NCBI RefSeq assembly: GCF_014643915.1 | Contig: NZ_BMKE01000013.1 | Location: forward strand, 42,309 to 106,308 | Reading direction: 5' to 3' | DNA length: 64,000 nucleotides | Origin: Oceanisphaera marina | Lineage (GTDB): Bacteria; Pseudomonadota; Gammaproteobacteria; Enterobacterales; Aeromonadaceae | Shown: positions 52,360 through 61,597 of the stretch, one piece after another | Position numbering within the stretch: position 1 is the first letter of the stretch | How the letters are laid out: every line of letters starts with the position of its first letter | Program-made: the position numbers and the translations under genes | Notes under the pieces: generated by a model | Told to the model about the DNA's origin: nothing | Seen by the model: only the letters and a program-made list of their open reading frames with translations | Databases searched by the model: none

Positions 52360-52731
52360 CTATTCGGCTCTGTATTCTTCTTCCTCATCCAGGTCGACTC
52401 CGTCGTCTACCTCGCCTGAGGCGACCGGTTGTCCGGCATGGGCGCGCTGTGCCAGTGGCTTGTCGGCATAACGATTGAGTTGGCGTTCCAGCTTTTGACC
52501 CAAATCTTTAATGGCGGCGTACAGATTGTCGTCTTCTGCCTTGGCAAAAAGAGTGTCGTGGCGTACACCTGCGGTCGCTTCCACCTGATATTTCAGTCCT
52601 TCTTTGTTGATGATCACATGAGGCGTAATCAGGTCAACCTGGCGGCGAGACAGTTTTTCGAAGCGACTCTCAATCCGTTCACGGATGGCGGGAGAAATGT
52701 CGATAACGGTACTGGTAATGGTGATGGACAT
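52360..52731 (-). CDS. raiA: Ribosome-associated inhibitor / hibernation factor, RaiA (YfiA) type
   Basis: A 123-aa HPF/YfiA-family protein with the beta-alpha fold that binds the 30S decoding centre in slow growth (MSITITSTVIDISPAIRERI, then DLITPHVIINKEGLKYQVEA and DNLYAAIKDLGQKLERQLNR). It has an acidic C-terminal tail (DDGVDLDEEEEYRAE) beyond the core, so it is the short, RaiA-like form rather than the long two-domain HPF. The start is the ATG at 52731 behind a GGGGG tract. It is divergent from slt, with an FNR/CRP-like site in the gap. Confidence 0.9.
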   Translation of the reverse strand: MSITITSTVIDISPAIRERIESRFEKLSRRQVDLITPHVIINKEGLKYQVEATAGVRHDTLFAKAEDDNLYAAIKDLGQKLERQLNRYADKPLAQRAHAGQPVASGEVDDGVDLDEEEEYRAE

Positions 52732-52798
52732 AAAATACCCCCTGGGTGTTCTTTTGTTTGTGTACGGCTTCAGACTACCCTGACCGCGGTTTAATAAT

Positions 52799-52812
52799 GT
52801 GATCCAAATCAA
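52799..52812. promoter_or_regulatory. FNR/CRP-like palindrome between raiA and slt
   Basis: GTGATCCAAATCAA matches the FNR consensus TTGAT-N4-ATCAA at nine of ten positions; the GTGAT half is also CRP-like. It is 68 bp upstream of the raiA start. The rest of 52813-53057 shows no gene. Confidence 0.5.
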
Positions 52813-53057
52813 CCTTTTATGGGCCTGACTCCTATGGCGCCCAAATTTGTGACCCAGTCGCCGCTACCACTATTTACTGCTTGTCAGTGCAGCCTGAAAC
52901 CAGTCAGACTCGAACGGATAAATTACTCCGCGCCCCCTGTTTTATCTGATATCACGTCTTTTATTGTCTTGTTTAAACAGATTATTTTCTGTACCCCATT
53001 GGCAGTGTTGACTCTATTACATAGGATAGCTCTCTATTCGTTATTTAGGGGTGCGCT

Positions 53058-54965
53058 GTGAGAGGCTGGTTAGGATTAGGGCTGCTGTTGTTAGGCTTGA
53101 GTGTCAGTGTTCAGGCATCGTCGTTGCGTGAGCAATATCGTCAGGCCGAACAGGCGCTGAAAAAAAATGATGAAGTACGCTTTCATCAGTTGCGTAAGGG
53201 ACTGGACGATTACCCGCTCACTATTTATTTGGATTATCAATATCTTGCTGAACGCCTTTCGTACCTGAGTACCTCTCAGGTGACCGGGTTTATACGCCAG
53301 CACCCCGACTCCTTACTGGCCGACCGGCTGGAAGGTCGCTACCTGTACCGCCTGGCGCGAGAGCAGCGCTGGCGCGAATTTTTAGCGCTTTATCCCGAAC
53401 TCCCCAACAGTATTCCCCTGCAATGTGCCCATTACCGAGCAAAATGGGCCACCGGCGATAAAGCCACGGCCATGGCCGGTGCCAAGTTACTCTGGTTACA
53501 TGGTCATTCTCGCCCCGATAGCTGTGATCCCTTGTTTGCCGCCTGGCAAAAAGCCGGCGGCCGCACAGATCAGGATATCTGGCAACGCATGTTGCTGGCC
53601 TACCAAAGCGGAGAAGACGGTTTGGTGACGTTTCTGAAGCGCCAGCTCAGTGCGTCGGCCATGCCGGCGGCCGATTTCTTGCAGTCTTTAAGCCAGGACC
53701 CCAAGCAACTCCTCAAGGGCAGCCTGGTGAATGCCCATGGGCAACGGCAGAAAGAAGCTCTGGCACTGACGCTGGAAAAGCTGGCCGATACCGAACCGCT
53801 GCAGGTCATGAGCCTGTACCCCAAATATCAGCGCCAGGCCGAATTAAGCCCGCAGCAAGTGGCCGGTATAGAGCAACAGCTGGCGCGTCGTCTTATGTAT
53901 AACCGTACACGAGACTATCGCAGCTGGCTGGATAGCCGCCTGCCGGTTGTGGGGAATGAAGAGCTGTTTGAACTGCGTGCCCGGCTGGCCATTTGGGAAC
54001 AGGACTGGCGCGCTTTGCCGGGCTGGATTGATCGACTGTCAGCCGGTGCACAGCAAGACAGCCGTTGGCAGTATTGGCGAGGTCGGGCATTGAAAGCCCA
54101 AAATCGTCATGCCGAAGGCGATAAAGCCTGGCAACAAGCCGCGAATAATCGCGACTACTATGGATTTTTGGCGGCCCAGCAAAGCCGGTTGTCTTTTTCA
54201 TTGCAAAAGAAGCCGCTGGTTGCTGCGCCAAGTTTAAGCCAGGCGCGCACGCAATGGCCGGCGGTGGCACGGGTAGAGGAATGGCTGGCACTGGGCGATA
54301 AGACGGCGGCGCGCAGCGAATGGTATCACCTGTTGGGCAAGGTCAGTGTCGACGACGGTCTGGTGCTGGGGAGCCTGGCGTTGAAACAGGGCTGGCATGA
54401 TAAATCCATTCAGGCCAGCATCAGAATCAAGGCCTGGGATCATCTGGATTTACGTTTCCCCATCGTTTATCGCGATATTTTTCAGCGACAGGCCCAGCGT
54501 TTGCGTGTCAGTGAAGCCACGCTGTTTGCCATTGCCCGTCAGGAAAGTGCCTTTTATGAATTGGCGCGCTCACCTGTGGGGGCCGGTGGCTTGATGCAGC
54601 TGATGCCAGCTACCGCCAGGGCCACCGCGAAAAAACACGGCATTCATGGTTTTAAACGCGCCTCCGATGTCTATATACCCAATATCAACGTTCAGCTGGG
54701 CTCCAGCTACTTCAGAGAAATGCTGGACCGTTACGGCAATAACCGTATTGCCGCTATTGCCGCCTACAATGCGGGCCCCCATCGTATTGATCGCTGGTTA
54801 CGCAACAGCGGCAGCCGCCCCCTTGATGTGTGGGTGGAAAATATCCCCTACCGGGAAACTCGCGGCTATGTACAGAATGTGCTGGCCTTTTCGGTGATTT
54901 ATCAGGATGTACTGGGCCAGAAAAAAACCTTTATCACACCCCAGGAGCTGAGTTATGTCTACTAA
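53058..54965 (+). CDS. slt: Soluble lytic murein transglycosylase Slt
   Basis: A 635-aa periplasmic enzyme that cleaves peptidoglycan to 1,6-anhydromuropeptides. A signal peptide (LGLGLLLLGLSVSVQASS) is followed by the superhelical U and L domains. The C-terminal catalytic domain has Glu496 in FAIARQESAFYE, the GAGGLMQLMPATA block and NIAAYNAGP-like IAAYNAGPHRIDRWL. It starts at a GTG, six bases after AGGGG. It overlaps the next gene by eleven bases. Confidence 0.96.
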   Translation: MRGWLGLGLLLLGLSVSVQASSLREQYRQAEQALKKNDEVRFHQLRKGLDDYPLTIYLDYQYLAERLSYLSTSQVTGFIRQHPDSLLADRLEGRYLYRLAREQRWREFLALYPELPNSIPLQCAHYRAKWATGDKATAMAGAKLLWLHGHSRPDSCDPLFAAWQKAGGRTDQDIWQRMLLAYQSGEDGLVTFLKRQLSASAMPAADFLQSLSQDPKQLLKGSLVNAHGQRQKEALALTLEKLADTEPLQVMSLYPKYQRQAELSPQQVAGIEQQLARRLMYNRTRDYRSWLDSRLPVVGNEELFELRARLAIWEQDWRALPGWIDRLSAGAQQDSRWQYWRGRALKAQNRHAEGDKAWQQAANNRDYYGFLAAQQSRLSFSLQKKPLVAAPSLSQARTQWPAVARVEEWLALGDKTAARSEWYHLLGKVSVDDGLVLGSLALKQGWHDKSIQASIRIKAWDHLDLRFPIVYRDIFQRQAQRLRVSEATLFAIARQESAFYELARSPVGAGGLMQLMPATARATAKKHGIHGFKRASDVYIPNINVQLGSSYFREMLDRYGNNRIAAIAAYNAGPHRIDRWLRNSGSRPLDVWVENIPYRETRGYVQNVLAFSVIYQDVLGQKKTFITPQELSYVY

Positions 54966-55797
54966 CGCGACGGTTGCCAACAGCAATGTCACGGCTCGGC
55001 CCAGCGTGGCCATTGTGGGGTTGGGTTGGCTGGGTGAGCCGCTGGCGCTGCAACTGTTAGCACAAGGCTATAGGGTGGCCGGCAGCACCACGGCCCAGGA
55101 TAAAGCCGAGCGGTTGGCGAATGCCGGCATTCAGACCCTGGTGTGGGATATTAATGTGCCATTACCCACGCAGTGGCCGGCGGCGTTAACGGCTAACACT
55201 GTGGTGTTATGTGTGCCGCCCGGCAAGGTGAGCGACTATGCCAATACACTGGGGAGAGTGGCCGGCCTGGCTGCAGAGGGGGGCGTGCAGCGGTTGTTGT
55301 TTACCAGCGCCACCTCCGTATATGGTGGCCTGGGCCTGAAAACCGAAGCCGATACCGGGCCTGATTCCGAGCGAGGCGAGCGCATGTGGGCCGCCGAGCA
55401 GGCGGTGCAAAACAGCGGCGTTGGCGAGGTACTGTGCTTGCGGTTGTCGGGCCTGGTGGGCGGCAGCCGTGAGCCAGGCCGTTTTCTGGCCGGCGGCAGC
55501 TTTGAGGGCGGCGATGAGCCGATCAACCTGGTGGCACAAGAAGACTTGTTGCGTTTTATTCCCGCCATTCTGGGCAGAAATAATTGGCCAAAAACGTTAA
55601 ATGCCAGCGCGCCTCATCACCCCAGTCGCCGCGAGTTTTACGGCCAGGCGGCGCAGCTGCAAAACTTGCCTGCGCCCCGGTTTAGTGGCGGCGGGCAGGG
55701 CAAGAGCATAGACGGCAGTGCCCTTGGTCGCTGGCTGGATCTGGATTATCAGGTCACAAACTGGTTTGCCTGGCTAGCCGAACGCAATCAAAAGTGA
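54955..55797 (+). CDS. NAD(P)-binding epimerase/dehydratase-like protein (YeeZ-like)
   Basis: A 280-aa Rossmann-fold protein. The dinucleotide motif GLGWLGEPLALQLLAQGY lies near residues 20-40. The extended-SDR features TSATSVYGGLG (about 120-130) and CLRLSGLVGGSREPGRFLAG follow. The usual YxxxK pair is not evident, as in YeeZ-type proteins, whose substrate is unknown. The start overlaps the end of slt, so they are co-transcribed. A different in-frame start after residue 15 is possible because the first residues are non-conserved-looking. Confidence 0.8.
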   Translation: MSTNATVANSNVTARPSVAIVGLGWLGEPLALQLLAQGYRVAGSTTAQDKAERLANAGIQTLVWDINVPLPTQWPAALTANTVVLCVPPGKVSDYANTLGRVAGLAAEGGVQRLLFTSATSVYGGLGLKTEADTGPDSERGERMWAAEQAVQNSGVGEVLCLRLSGLVGGSREPGRFLAGGSFEGGDEPINLVAQEDLLRFIPAILGRNNWPKTLNASAPHHPSRREFYGQAAQLQNLPAPRFSGGGQGKSIDGSALGRWLDLDYQVTNWFAWLAERNQK

Positions 55798-55908
55798 AGA
55801 GCAAAGTGTGAAGAGTGAAGGGTACAAGCTTACACCTCGGGCTGCTGGTTCAGGGGCGTATTAGTGCTTTTTATTGTCCACTTCACTTATTACTCTTCAC
55901 CCTTCACA
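55797..55908. repeat. GTGAAGAG/CTCTTCAC inverted repeat after the SDR gene
   Basis: AAGAGCAAAGTGTGAAGAG and following bases to AAGGGT on the left and CACTTCACTTATTACTCTTC to CCCTTCAC on the right form approximate 30-bp inverted arms around a 50-bp centre. It lies between two converging genes and overlaps the end of yjjX, so it may act as a bidirectional terminator. Confidence 0.55.
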
Positions 55909-56434
55909 TACGGTAAGGCTCGGGGTTGAGCAGGGGCGCCAGAGCCAGGATCAGCGTGTCGCAATAAATTCGGCGTCTATCCAGCAAGTTTCCGGTCAAT
56001 ACGCCGATGGCGCCGCCTTGCTGCTTGCAATTACTCAGGCTGAACAGGCGATCCATGGCGTGCCCCAGCTCTTCTCCGGCTGCAACCGCCTTAGCGACAA
56101 ATGGTGGTAAGGTCAGGCTGGCGCTGCGGCTGGCATTATCCAGCCCTGTGCCCACTACCTGAATCCAGGCAAAAGTCATGCTGTGTTGGGAGTGCTGTTC
56201 TATGCCACCCTCCATGCCAATCCACACATCGGCATCGGGTATGGCGGCTTTGGCTGCCAGGGCACGCTGGCGTGCGCCCTGATAGGTTTCGCTATCGCTC
56301 ATGGGTTGCTCGGCGACGCCGGAAGCCACGGCCACGCCGCTGATTTGGCAGGGCGTGTCAGGAAAAGCCCGAGCCAGCGCCAGTCTGGCTGCGTCAATTT
56401 TGGCGGGGTTCAGTGACGCAACAATTACTTTCAT
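55904..56434 (-). CDS. yjjX: Inosine/xanthosine triphosphatase YjjX
   Basis: A 176-aa house-cleaning phosphatase that hydrolyses ITP and XTP. The N-terminal block VIVASLNPAKIDAARLAL and the internal ARQRALAAKAAIPDADVWIG then GMEGGIEQ are family signatures. Length matches the 170-aa E. coli protein. It is convergent with the slt-SDR pair and divergent from yciA. The C-terminus, ending PLLNPEPYRM, reaches into the repeat arm. Confidence 0.92.
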   Translation of the reverse strand: MKVIVASLNPAKIDAARLALARAFPDTPCQISGVAVASGVAEQPMSDSETYQGARQRALAAKAAIPDADVWIGMEGGIEQHSQHSMTFAWIQVVGTGLDNASRSASLTLPPFVAKAVAAGEELGHAMDRLFSLSNCKQQGGAIGVLTGNLLDRRRIYCDTLILALAPLLNPEPYRM

Positions 56435-56533
56435 AATATTACCTATATCCAGGGTCTGTGGACCTTTACTAGTGACCGCCGACAGGCCGACGTATAATTA
56501 AGCCTTTTTTACACACAAAAAGAGTACAGAGCA

Positions 56534-56932
56534 ATGAATGACCAAGCAGAGCCTAGGGGAGATTTACTGATGCGCACCATGGCGATGCCCGCCGACACCA
56601 ATGCCAATGGTGATATTTTTGGGGGCTGGATCATGTCGCAAATGGACCTGGGGGGCAGCTTGCTGGCCAATGAAGTCGCCTTGGGCCGCGTAGGAACCGT
56701 TGCGGTCAGCGAAATGAACTTTTCTCGTCCGGTCAAGGTAGGGGATGTGGTCTGCACTTACGGTGATTTGATAAAAGTAGGGCGCACCTCCATTACGGTG
56801 CAGGTAGAAGTGTGGGTCAAGCCGGTATTGGTGCCAGAGGGTGGGGCGCGCTACAAGGTCGCGCAGGCCCAATTTGTGTATGTGGCCATTGATAACGATG
56901 GGCGCCCTCGTACCGTGCAGGCGAGTGCTTAA
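56534..56932 (+). CDS. yciA: Acyl-CoA thioesterase YciA
   Basis: A 132-aa hotdog-fold acyl-CoA thioesterase. The conserved N-terminal region MRTMAMPADTNANGDIFGGW contains the catalytic Asn-x-x-Gly-Asp stretch. VSEMNFSRPVKVGDVVCTYG follows. Length and domain content are ordinary. The next gene starts two bases after the stop, forming a two-gene unit. Confidence 0.94.
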   Translation: MNDQAEPRGDLLMRTMAMPADTNANGDIFGGWIMSQMDLGGSLLANEVALGRVGTVAVSEMNFSRPVKVGDVVCTYGDLIKVGRTSITVQVEVWVKPVLVPEGGARYKVAQAQFVYVAIDNDGRPRTVQASA

Positions 56933-56933
56933 G

Positions 56934-57746
56934 ATGAGGCGGCTGACCACGGCGTTGGCAGCGGTATTGTTGCTGAGTGGCTGCATTGAAGTGTCAGACA
57001 AAAAACTGTTAAGCGACAGTGCACCTCCCATGGCACGTGAATGCACACGCCCGTCGGTGCAGAATAACCCCAGCTTGCCGTCGAGTTTTTCACTGCTGAG
57101 CTGGAACATTTATAAACAGCAGGGAGACTGGCAACCCGAACTTGATCAATGGCTGAATAACAGTGATTTGTTACTGCTGCAAGAAGCCAGGGCCAGTGAC
57201 GAGCTGCACGAATGGTTGTACCAGCAAGATTATCACTGGTTTCAGGTGGCGGCCTTCAATTGGCATGACGTTGGCAATGGCGTACTGACGGCGGCGAAAG
57301 GGCAACCCATTCAGGTGTGTGGCCAACGGTTGCTGGAGCCGGTCACTCGTATCCCAAAATCGTTATTATTTAGCTATTACCCGCTGCAAGGTTCCGCGCA
57401 CCCCTTGTTGTTGGTCAATCTGCATGCCATCAACTTCTCGCTGCGAGGGCGTACTTATAACGGTCAACTGGCTATGATAAGCGAAAAGATTGGCGATTAT
57501 GCGGGGCCGGTCATAGTGGCGGGTGATTTTAATCGCTGGAATGGGCGACGCAAAGGCTTTTTGGAGCGCTGGGTGGCTAAAGAGCAATTGACCGAAGCAC
57601 TCCCCCAGCCTGATGTTCGTACTCGCTTCTGGGGATACCCGTTAGACGGCGTATTCTATCGCGGCCTGGCGTTGGAGCAGGCAAAAAGCATGGGGTCTGA
57701 AGCGTCAGATCACAGCGCCCTGCACATGCGCTTTCGTGTGCCCTAG
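56934..57746 (+). CDS. Endonuclease/exonuclease/phosphatase (EEP) family lipoprotein
   Basis: A 270-aa protein with a lipoprotein signal (LTTALAAVLLLSGC, Cys17) followed by an EEP fold. The metal and catalytic motifs are LSWNIYKQQGDW, LLLQEARASDE, VNLHAINFS, VAGDFNRWNG and the C-terminal ASDHSALHMRF. It is a DNase-I-like hydrolase of unknown substrate, similar in domain content to YafD, but here predicted to be lipid-anchored. The start at 56934 follows yciA directly; a longer reading lies inside yciA. Confidence 0.85.
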   Translation: MRRLTTALAAVLLLSGCIEVSDKKLLSDSAPPMARECTRPSVQNNPSLPSSFSLLSWNIYKQQGDWQPELDQWLNNSDLLLLQEARASDELHEWLYQQDYHWFQVAAFNWHDVGNGVLTAAKGQPIQVCGQRLLEPVTRIPKSLLFSYYPLQGSAHPLLLVNLHAINFSLRGRTYNGQLAMISEKIGDYAGPVIVAGDFNRWNGRRKGFLERWVAKEQLTEALPQPDVRTRFWGYPLDGVFYRGLALEQAKSMGSEASDHSALHMRFRVP

Positions 57747-57798
57747 ACTGTGCAGGTTGAAGCAAATTCAGCATAACGATAGCACATTGTGTTAAATA

Positions 57799-57827
57799 AA
57801 AAACCGAACCCTGAGGTTCGGTTTTTT
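57799..57827. terminator. Bidirectional terminator between the EEP gene and mltD
   Basis: AAAAACCGAACC (57799-57810) pairs with 57815-57826 across CTGA, with T and A runs on the two sides. A TCAGCTTAAAGCTGA palindrome lies at 57837-57851, next to the mltD stop. Confidence 0.85.
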
Positions 57828-57862
57828 TGTTCAGAAGTCAGCTTAAAGCTGACAACGTTCAG

Positions 57863-59254
57863 TTAACCCGCATTCGCGGCAACCACCAGGCTCTGTCCGG
57901 CGCGCAGTGTGTGCTTGTTGGCCAGGCTGTTCCAGCGCAACAGTTCACTGATACTGACACTGAAACGGCTGGCAATGGCGGACAATGAATCCCCGGGCTT
58001 TACCTTGTAAACCCCCCCGGCAGGCGCTACCGCAGCAGTCGCGGCATAGGGCGTTGGTAGCATCAATGCCTGTCCAACACGAATGGTACTGCTGCTCAAA
58101 TTATTAGCCTGGCGAATGGCCTGTATGCTGGTGCCATGTCGCTGGGCGATTCTCCCCAGGCTGTCTCCGCCCCTCACCTGGTAATGCTGGTAGGATTTGC
58201 GCTCTTGCTCCGGCAAATCGGCCATGGCAATTTCAAACCCCTGGGCATGGGCAACGGGTACCAGAATTTCGGCGTTGCGAACCGGAGAAGTCGCGGTACG
58301 CTTGTAGGCCGGATTAAGCTCTTTAAGCTGACCGCGATTCATCCCCGCCAAATCTGCCGCCATGTTCAAATCGACCTGACCTTCCACTTCAACCACGGTT
58401 AACTGTGGGCGATTGGGCAAGGCAGGCACTTCCATACCGTAGTGGCTATCGTGTTTGAGAATATCGGCCAGTGCCAATAATTTGGGCACGTAGTTTTGCG
58501 TTTCTTTTGGCAAAGACAAAGACCAATAGTCGGTGGGCTTGCCCTGACGACGGTTGGCTTTCATTGCCCGCTGCACCCGGCCTTCACCGGAGTTGTAGGC
58601 AGCCAGTGCCAATACCCAGTCACCGTCAAAAAAGGTATTCAGGTATTCCAGGTAATCGAGAGCGGCCCGGGTAGACGCCATCACATCGTAGCGGCCGTCG
58701 TACCAGGAGTCGTAATGCAGGCCAAAGTTCTTGCCGGTGCCTTTCAGCATTTGCCACAGGCCGGCAGCATGGCCATGGGAGTAAGCCTTGGGGTCGAAGG
58801 TGCTCTCAACAACAGGCAATAATACCAGTTCCATGGGCATGTTCCGTTTTTCTATCTCTTCCTTGATGAGATAGAGAAACGGTCTGGCGCGTTCTGATAC
58901 AGAGCGCATATAGCCCGGATGTTTGAGATACCACTGACGCTGAGCCACAACCCTGGGATGATCCAGCGGCATATCCAGCTGCATCTTGTCGGCCAGGTCG
59001 AGCCACAAATCAGCCTGTGCTACCTCTGCCTGCTGGCGTTGCTGCCGGTTAGAAGAGGAGTGAGGCACAGTGCTGTAGGCGCGACCCAGGTCGGCCGTTC
59101 GGTCGTGTATCTGCAACGACGAGTAAATTGATGATGTATGGTAAAGCTGGCTATCGGCCGCTTCTTTTCCCGTGCTGTCCTGATCGCCAGAGGAGTGTAA
59201 TCCTTGGCAGCCAGCCAGAAGCAAGGCGCTGGATAAGATACAGAGTCTTCTCAT
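57863..59254 (-). CDS. mltD: Membrane-bound lytic murein transglycosylase D (MltD)
   Basis: A 463-aa lipoprotein (ALLLAGC, Cys16) that cuts peptidoglycan. The catalytic SLT domain spans about 105-250, with Glu in LVLLPVVESTFDPKAYSHG and the GLWQMLKGTGKNFGL and AYNSGEG blocks. Two LysM peptidoglycan-binding domains follow (YQVRGGDSLGRIAQRHG and YKVKPGDSLSAIASRF). Domain order and size match E. coli MltD. It lies beside gloB, as in enterics (the gloB-mltD pair). Confidence 0.96.
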   Translation of the reverse strand: MRRLCILSSALLLAGCQGLHSSGDQDSTGKEAADSQLYHTSSIYSSLQIHDRTADLGRAYSTVPHSSSNRQQRQQAEVAQADLWLDLADKMQLDMPLDHPRVVAQRQWYLKHPGYMRSVSERARPFLYLIKEEIEKRNMPMELVLLPVVESTFDPKAYSHGHAAGLWQMLKGTGKNFGLHYDSWYDGRYDVMASTRAALDYLEYLNTFFDGDWVLALAAYNSGEGRVQRAMKANRRQGKPTDYWSLSLPKETQNYVPKLLALADILKHDSHYGMEVPALPNRPQLTVVEVEGQVDLNMAADLAGMNRGQLKELNPAYKRTATSPVRNAEILVPVAHAQGFEIAMADLPEQERKSYQHYQVRGGDSLGRIAQRHGTSIQAIRQANNLSSSTIRVGQALMLPTPYAATAAVAPAGGVYKVKPGDSLSAIASRFSVSISELLRWNSLANKHTLRAGQSLVVAANAG

Positions 59255-59318
59255 GGTGTTCGCATTCTCTAAAAAACGGCGGCCAGTGTATGCTTTGTGA
59301 GCAGCTTAATCAAGTTCG

Positions 59319-60137
59319 TTAAAAATCGTCCTTCCAGCGGCGAAGTGCAGCGAACACCTCAATGTTCTCGTTTAGCTCTGCACCTGCATGGGCCTGAACG
59401 GTGGCTTTAACCCCGTCCAGATGCGGTCGGAGAAAGACATTAATGGCTTTTTCCAGACCGATGGAGCTTGGCAGGGTAGGTATGCCAAGCTGACGTAATT
59501 TAGCGACTTTTTGCAGGTATTTTTGCAGCTCGGCATTGTTTTTTTCAACGGTGTGGCAAAACGCCAGGTTGGATTGGGTGTATTCATGAGCGCAATAAAC
59601 ACGGGTATTGTCGGGCAGGGCGGCAAAGCGTGTTAGCGAGTGATGCATTTGCGCGGCCGTGCCTTCAAACAAGCGACCACAACCGCCCGAAAACAAGGTG
59701 TCACCACAAAACAACAAGGGTTCACCAGGCAAGGGCTCACCAGACAAGGGTTCACCGGCTATGCCGTCAGGCTCAACATAGGCTATATGATCCAGAGTAT
59801 GTCCGGGCACCGCCATCACCTCAAATTCCAGCCCCAGTTCGGGCAAGGCCACTTTATCCCCCTCATCTACGGCAATGGCATTTTGAGCGGGCAGGGGCCT
59901 GTTGGCGGGGGCATACACCTTGGCGTCCGGCCAGTTAGCCAGCAGGGGCTTGACCCCGCCGGTATGATCATGATGATGATGGGTAATCAAAATACTGGTC
60001 AGCGTCAGCTCCCGTTCGGCCAATACCCGCTCCACGGGGGCAGCCTGGCCCGGATCGACCACGACTGCCTGCTTGTTATTCGTTAACAGCCAGATATAGT
60101 TGTCCTGAAATGCAGGGATAGCGCTAATGTTAACCAT
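59319..60137 (-). CDS. gloB: Hydroxyacylglutathione hydrolase (glyoxalase II) GloB
   Basis: A 272-aa metallo-beta-lactamase-fold enzyme that hydrolyses S-lactoylglutathione in methylglyoxal detoxification. The metal motif THHHHDHTGG and later metal ligands (FCGDTLFSGGCGR and CAHEYTQSN) are present. It is about 20 residues longer than E. coli GloB because of an insertion in front of FCGD made of a repeated GEPL motif (AGEPLSGEPLPGEPL), encoded by three copies of a 15-nt unit at 59716-59760. Confidence 0.95.
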   Translation of the reverse strand: MVNISAIPAFQDNYIWLLTNNKQAVVVDPGQAAPVERVLAERELTLTSILITHHHHDHTGGVKPLLANWPDAKVYAPANRPLPAQNAIAVDEGDKVALPELGLEFEVMAVPGHTLDHIAYVEPDGIAGEPLSGEPLPGEPLLFCGDTLFSGGCGRLFEGTAAQMHHSLTRFAALPDNTRVYCAHEYTQSNLAFCHTVEKNNAELQKYLQKVAKLRQLGIPTLPSSIGLEKAINVFLRPHLDGVKATVQAHAGAELNENIEVFAALRRWKDDF

Positions 60138-60259
60138 ATTTCTGTCCTTATAATGAAGGGAAGCCTAAGAGTATCGACCTTTTGTGACGACTTTATTCGT
60201 GCTGCAAACATCATCGCGAAAGCTCAACAGGCTCCAGCTTACCAGAGGCATAAATATTG

Positions 60260-60979
60260 ATGAAATCTGCCAGTACGCCAGCCAGCTGGCAACAATTATT
60301 GCGAGGGCCCTATCTTGCCGAGCAATTACAGCTACGCCTTGACGATTGGGCGCCGTCACTGTTTGGTTTTAATTTACTGAAAGTCGATGCGTTAAGTGCG
60401 GCCCTGTCATTGCAAGGCAGCCGACTGCTGCACTCGGTTTATCTGAGCCAGCATGAGACACAGCATCAAACAGGGATCGAAGCCGACATACTGGGAGAGG
60501 CGACGGCCATGCCGTTTGCCCCCGGCAGTCTGGACGCCTGCTTGTTGGCTCATGTGCTGGATTTCAGCAAGCATCCCCATGCTATTCTGCGCGAGCTGGA
60601 AGTGGTGCTGCGTGATGATGGCTGGCTGATTATTACCGGCTTTAATCCATACAGCAGTGCGGGCCTGGCCTGCATGTTACCCAACGTGCACCGCAAGCTG
60701 CCGCGCTGGCAAGACATGGTGGCGCCGGGACGATTGGAAGACTGGTTAAAGCTGCTGGGCTTTGAAGTGATCAATCGCGACTATCTGGGTTTGAGCAGCC
60801 TGTTTGATTTTTCGGTGGGCGGCCAGTGGCGTCGTCGATTATATCCGCATTACTGCCCGTCACTGTCTGCGGTGTATATCATAATGGCGCGTAAACGCCG
60901 TTATCCGCTCACGCCCATTCGCCAGCTTAAACCGGTCCAGCATGCACTGAGTCCGGGCATGGCGTACCAGCAAAAATAA
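60260..60979 (+). CDS. SAM-dependent methyltransferase, YafS-like
   Basis: A 239-aa class I methyltransferase-like protein. The middle holds GEATAMPFAPGSLDACLLAH, the acidic and post-II motif region, then LRDDGWLIITGFNPYSSAGL. The first glycine-rich SAM motif is not well kept, as in YafS. The substrate is unknown. It lies between gloB and rnhA, the same conserved neighbourhood as E. coli yafS. The start is the ATG at 60260; an adjacent TTG is less likely. It is divergent from gloB with 122 bp between. Confidence 0.85.
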   Translation: MKSASTPASWQQLLRGPYLAEQLQLRLDDWAPSLFGFNLLKVDALSAALSLQGSRLLHSVYLSQHETQHQTGIEADILGEATAMPFAPGSLDACLLAHVLDFSKHPHAILRELEVVLRDDGWLIITGFNPYSSAGLACMLPNVHRKLPRWQDMVAPGRLEDWLKLLGFEVINRDYLGLSSLFDFSVGGQWRRRLYPHYCPSLSAVYIIMARKRRYPLTPIRQLKPVQHALSPGMAYQQK

Positions 60980-60994
60980 GCCGACAACAAAACA

Positions 60995-61456
60995 TCAGCC
61001 CGAATATCCGGTGTCGTCCTGGTTCGCATTCTTCTCTGCTGCCTCGCGCGCCAGCACATCACACCGTTCGTTTTCGGGATGACCCGAATGCCCTTTAACC
61101 CAATGCCAGCTGACCTGGTGTTGCTGGCAGAGCTCATCGAGCATTTTCCACAGATCAACGTTTTTAACCGGTTTTTTAGCCGAGGTCTGCCAGTTTTTGC
61201 GCTTCCAGCCACTAATCCACTGCGTAATGCCCTGGCGAACATATTGGCTGTCTGTGGTTAAATCCACTTCACAGGTATCGCTCAATGCGGCAAGGCCGGC
61301 AATCGCAGCCATCAGCTCCATGCGATTATTGGTGGTTAGCCGATAGCCACCGCTCAGCTCTTTGCGGTGTGTCTTGTAAATCAGCACGGCACCATAGCCC
61401 CCGGGACCCGGATTACCCAGGCAGGAACCATCGGTATACAATTCAATCTTTTTCAT
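60995..61456 (-). CDS. rnhA: Ribonuclease HI
   Basis: A 153-aa RNase H that removes RNA from RNA-DNA hybrids. The catalytic acids are Asp9 ([17 protein letters not shown]), Glu in [15 protein letters not shown], Asp in [13 protein letters not shown] and the C-terminal Asp in [13 protein letters not shown]. The start is the ATG at 61456; a second ATG lies two codons upstream. It is divergent from dnaQ, the same arrangement as in E. coli. Confidence 0.96.
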   Translation of the reverse strand: MKKIELYTDGSCLGNPGPGGYGAVLIYKTHRKELSGGYRLTTNNRMELMAAIAGLAALSDTCEVDLTTDSQYVRQGITQWISGWKRKNWQTSAKKPVKNVDLWKMLDELCQQHQVSWHWVKGHSGHPENERCDVLAREAAEKNANQDDTGYSG

Positions 61457-61597
61457 AAACATTCGCAATCGCCAACAATAGCCGGAGTCTGCCACAGCAG
61501 CCGTTAAAAGGCAGCCAAAAACCGGTTTTGCTCGTCGGTAGCATCGTGAGTGCCAGTTATTTATACTGATGCTCGACTCGGATAAGGAAAAAGATAC

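Noticed and set aside
52199-52471. Plus-strand 90-codon ORF
   Set aside because: It crosses a repeat hairpin and overlaps the end of raiA on the other strand; composition is not protein-like.
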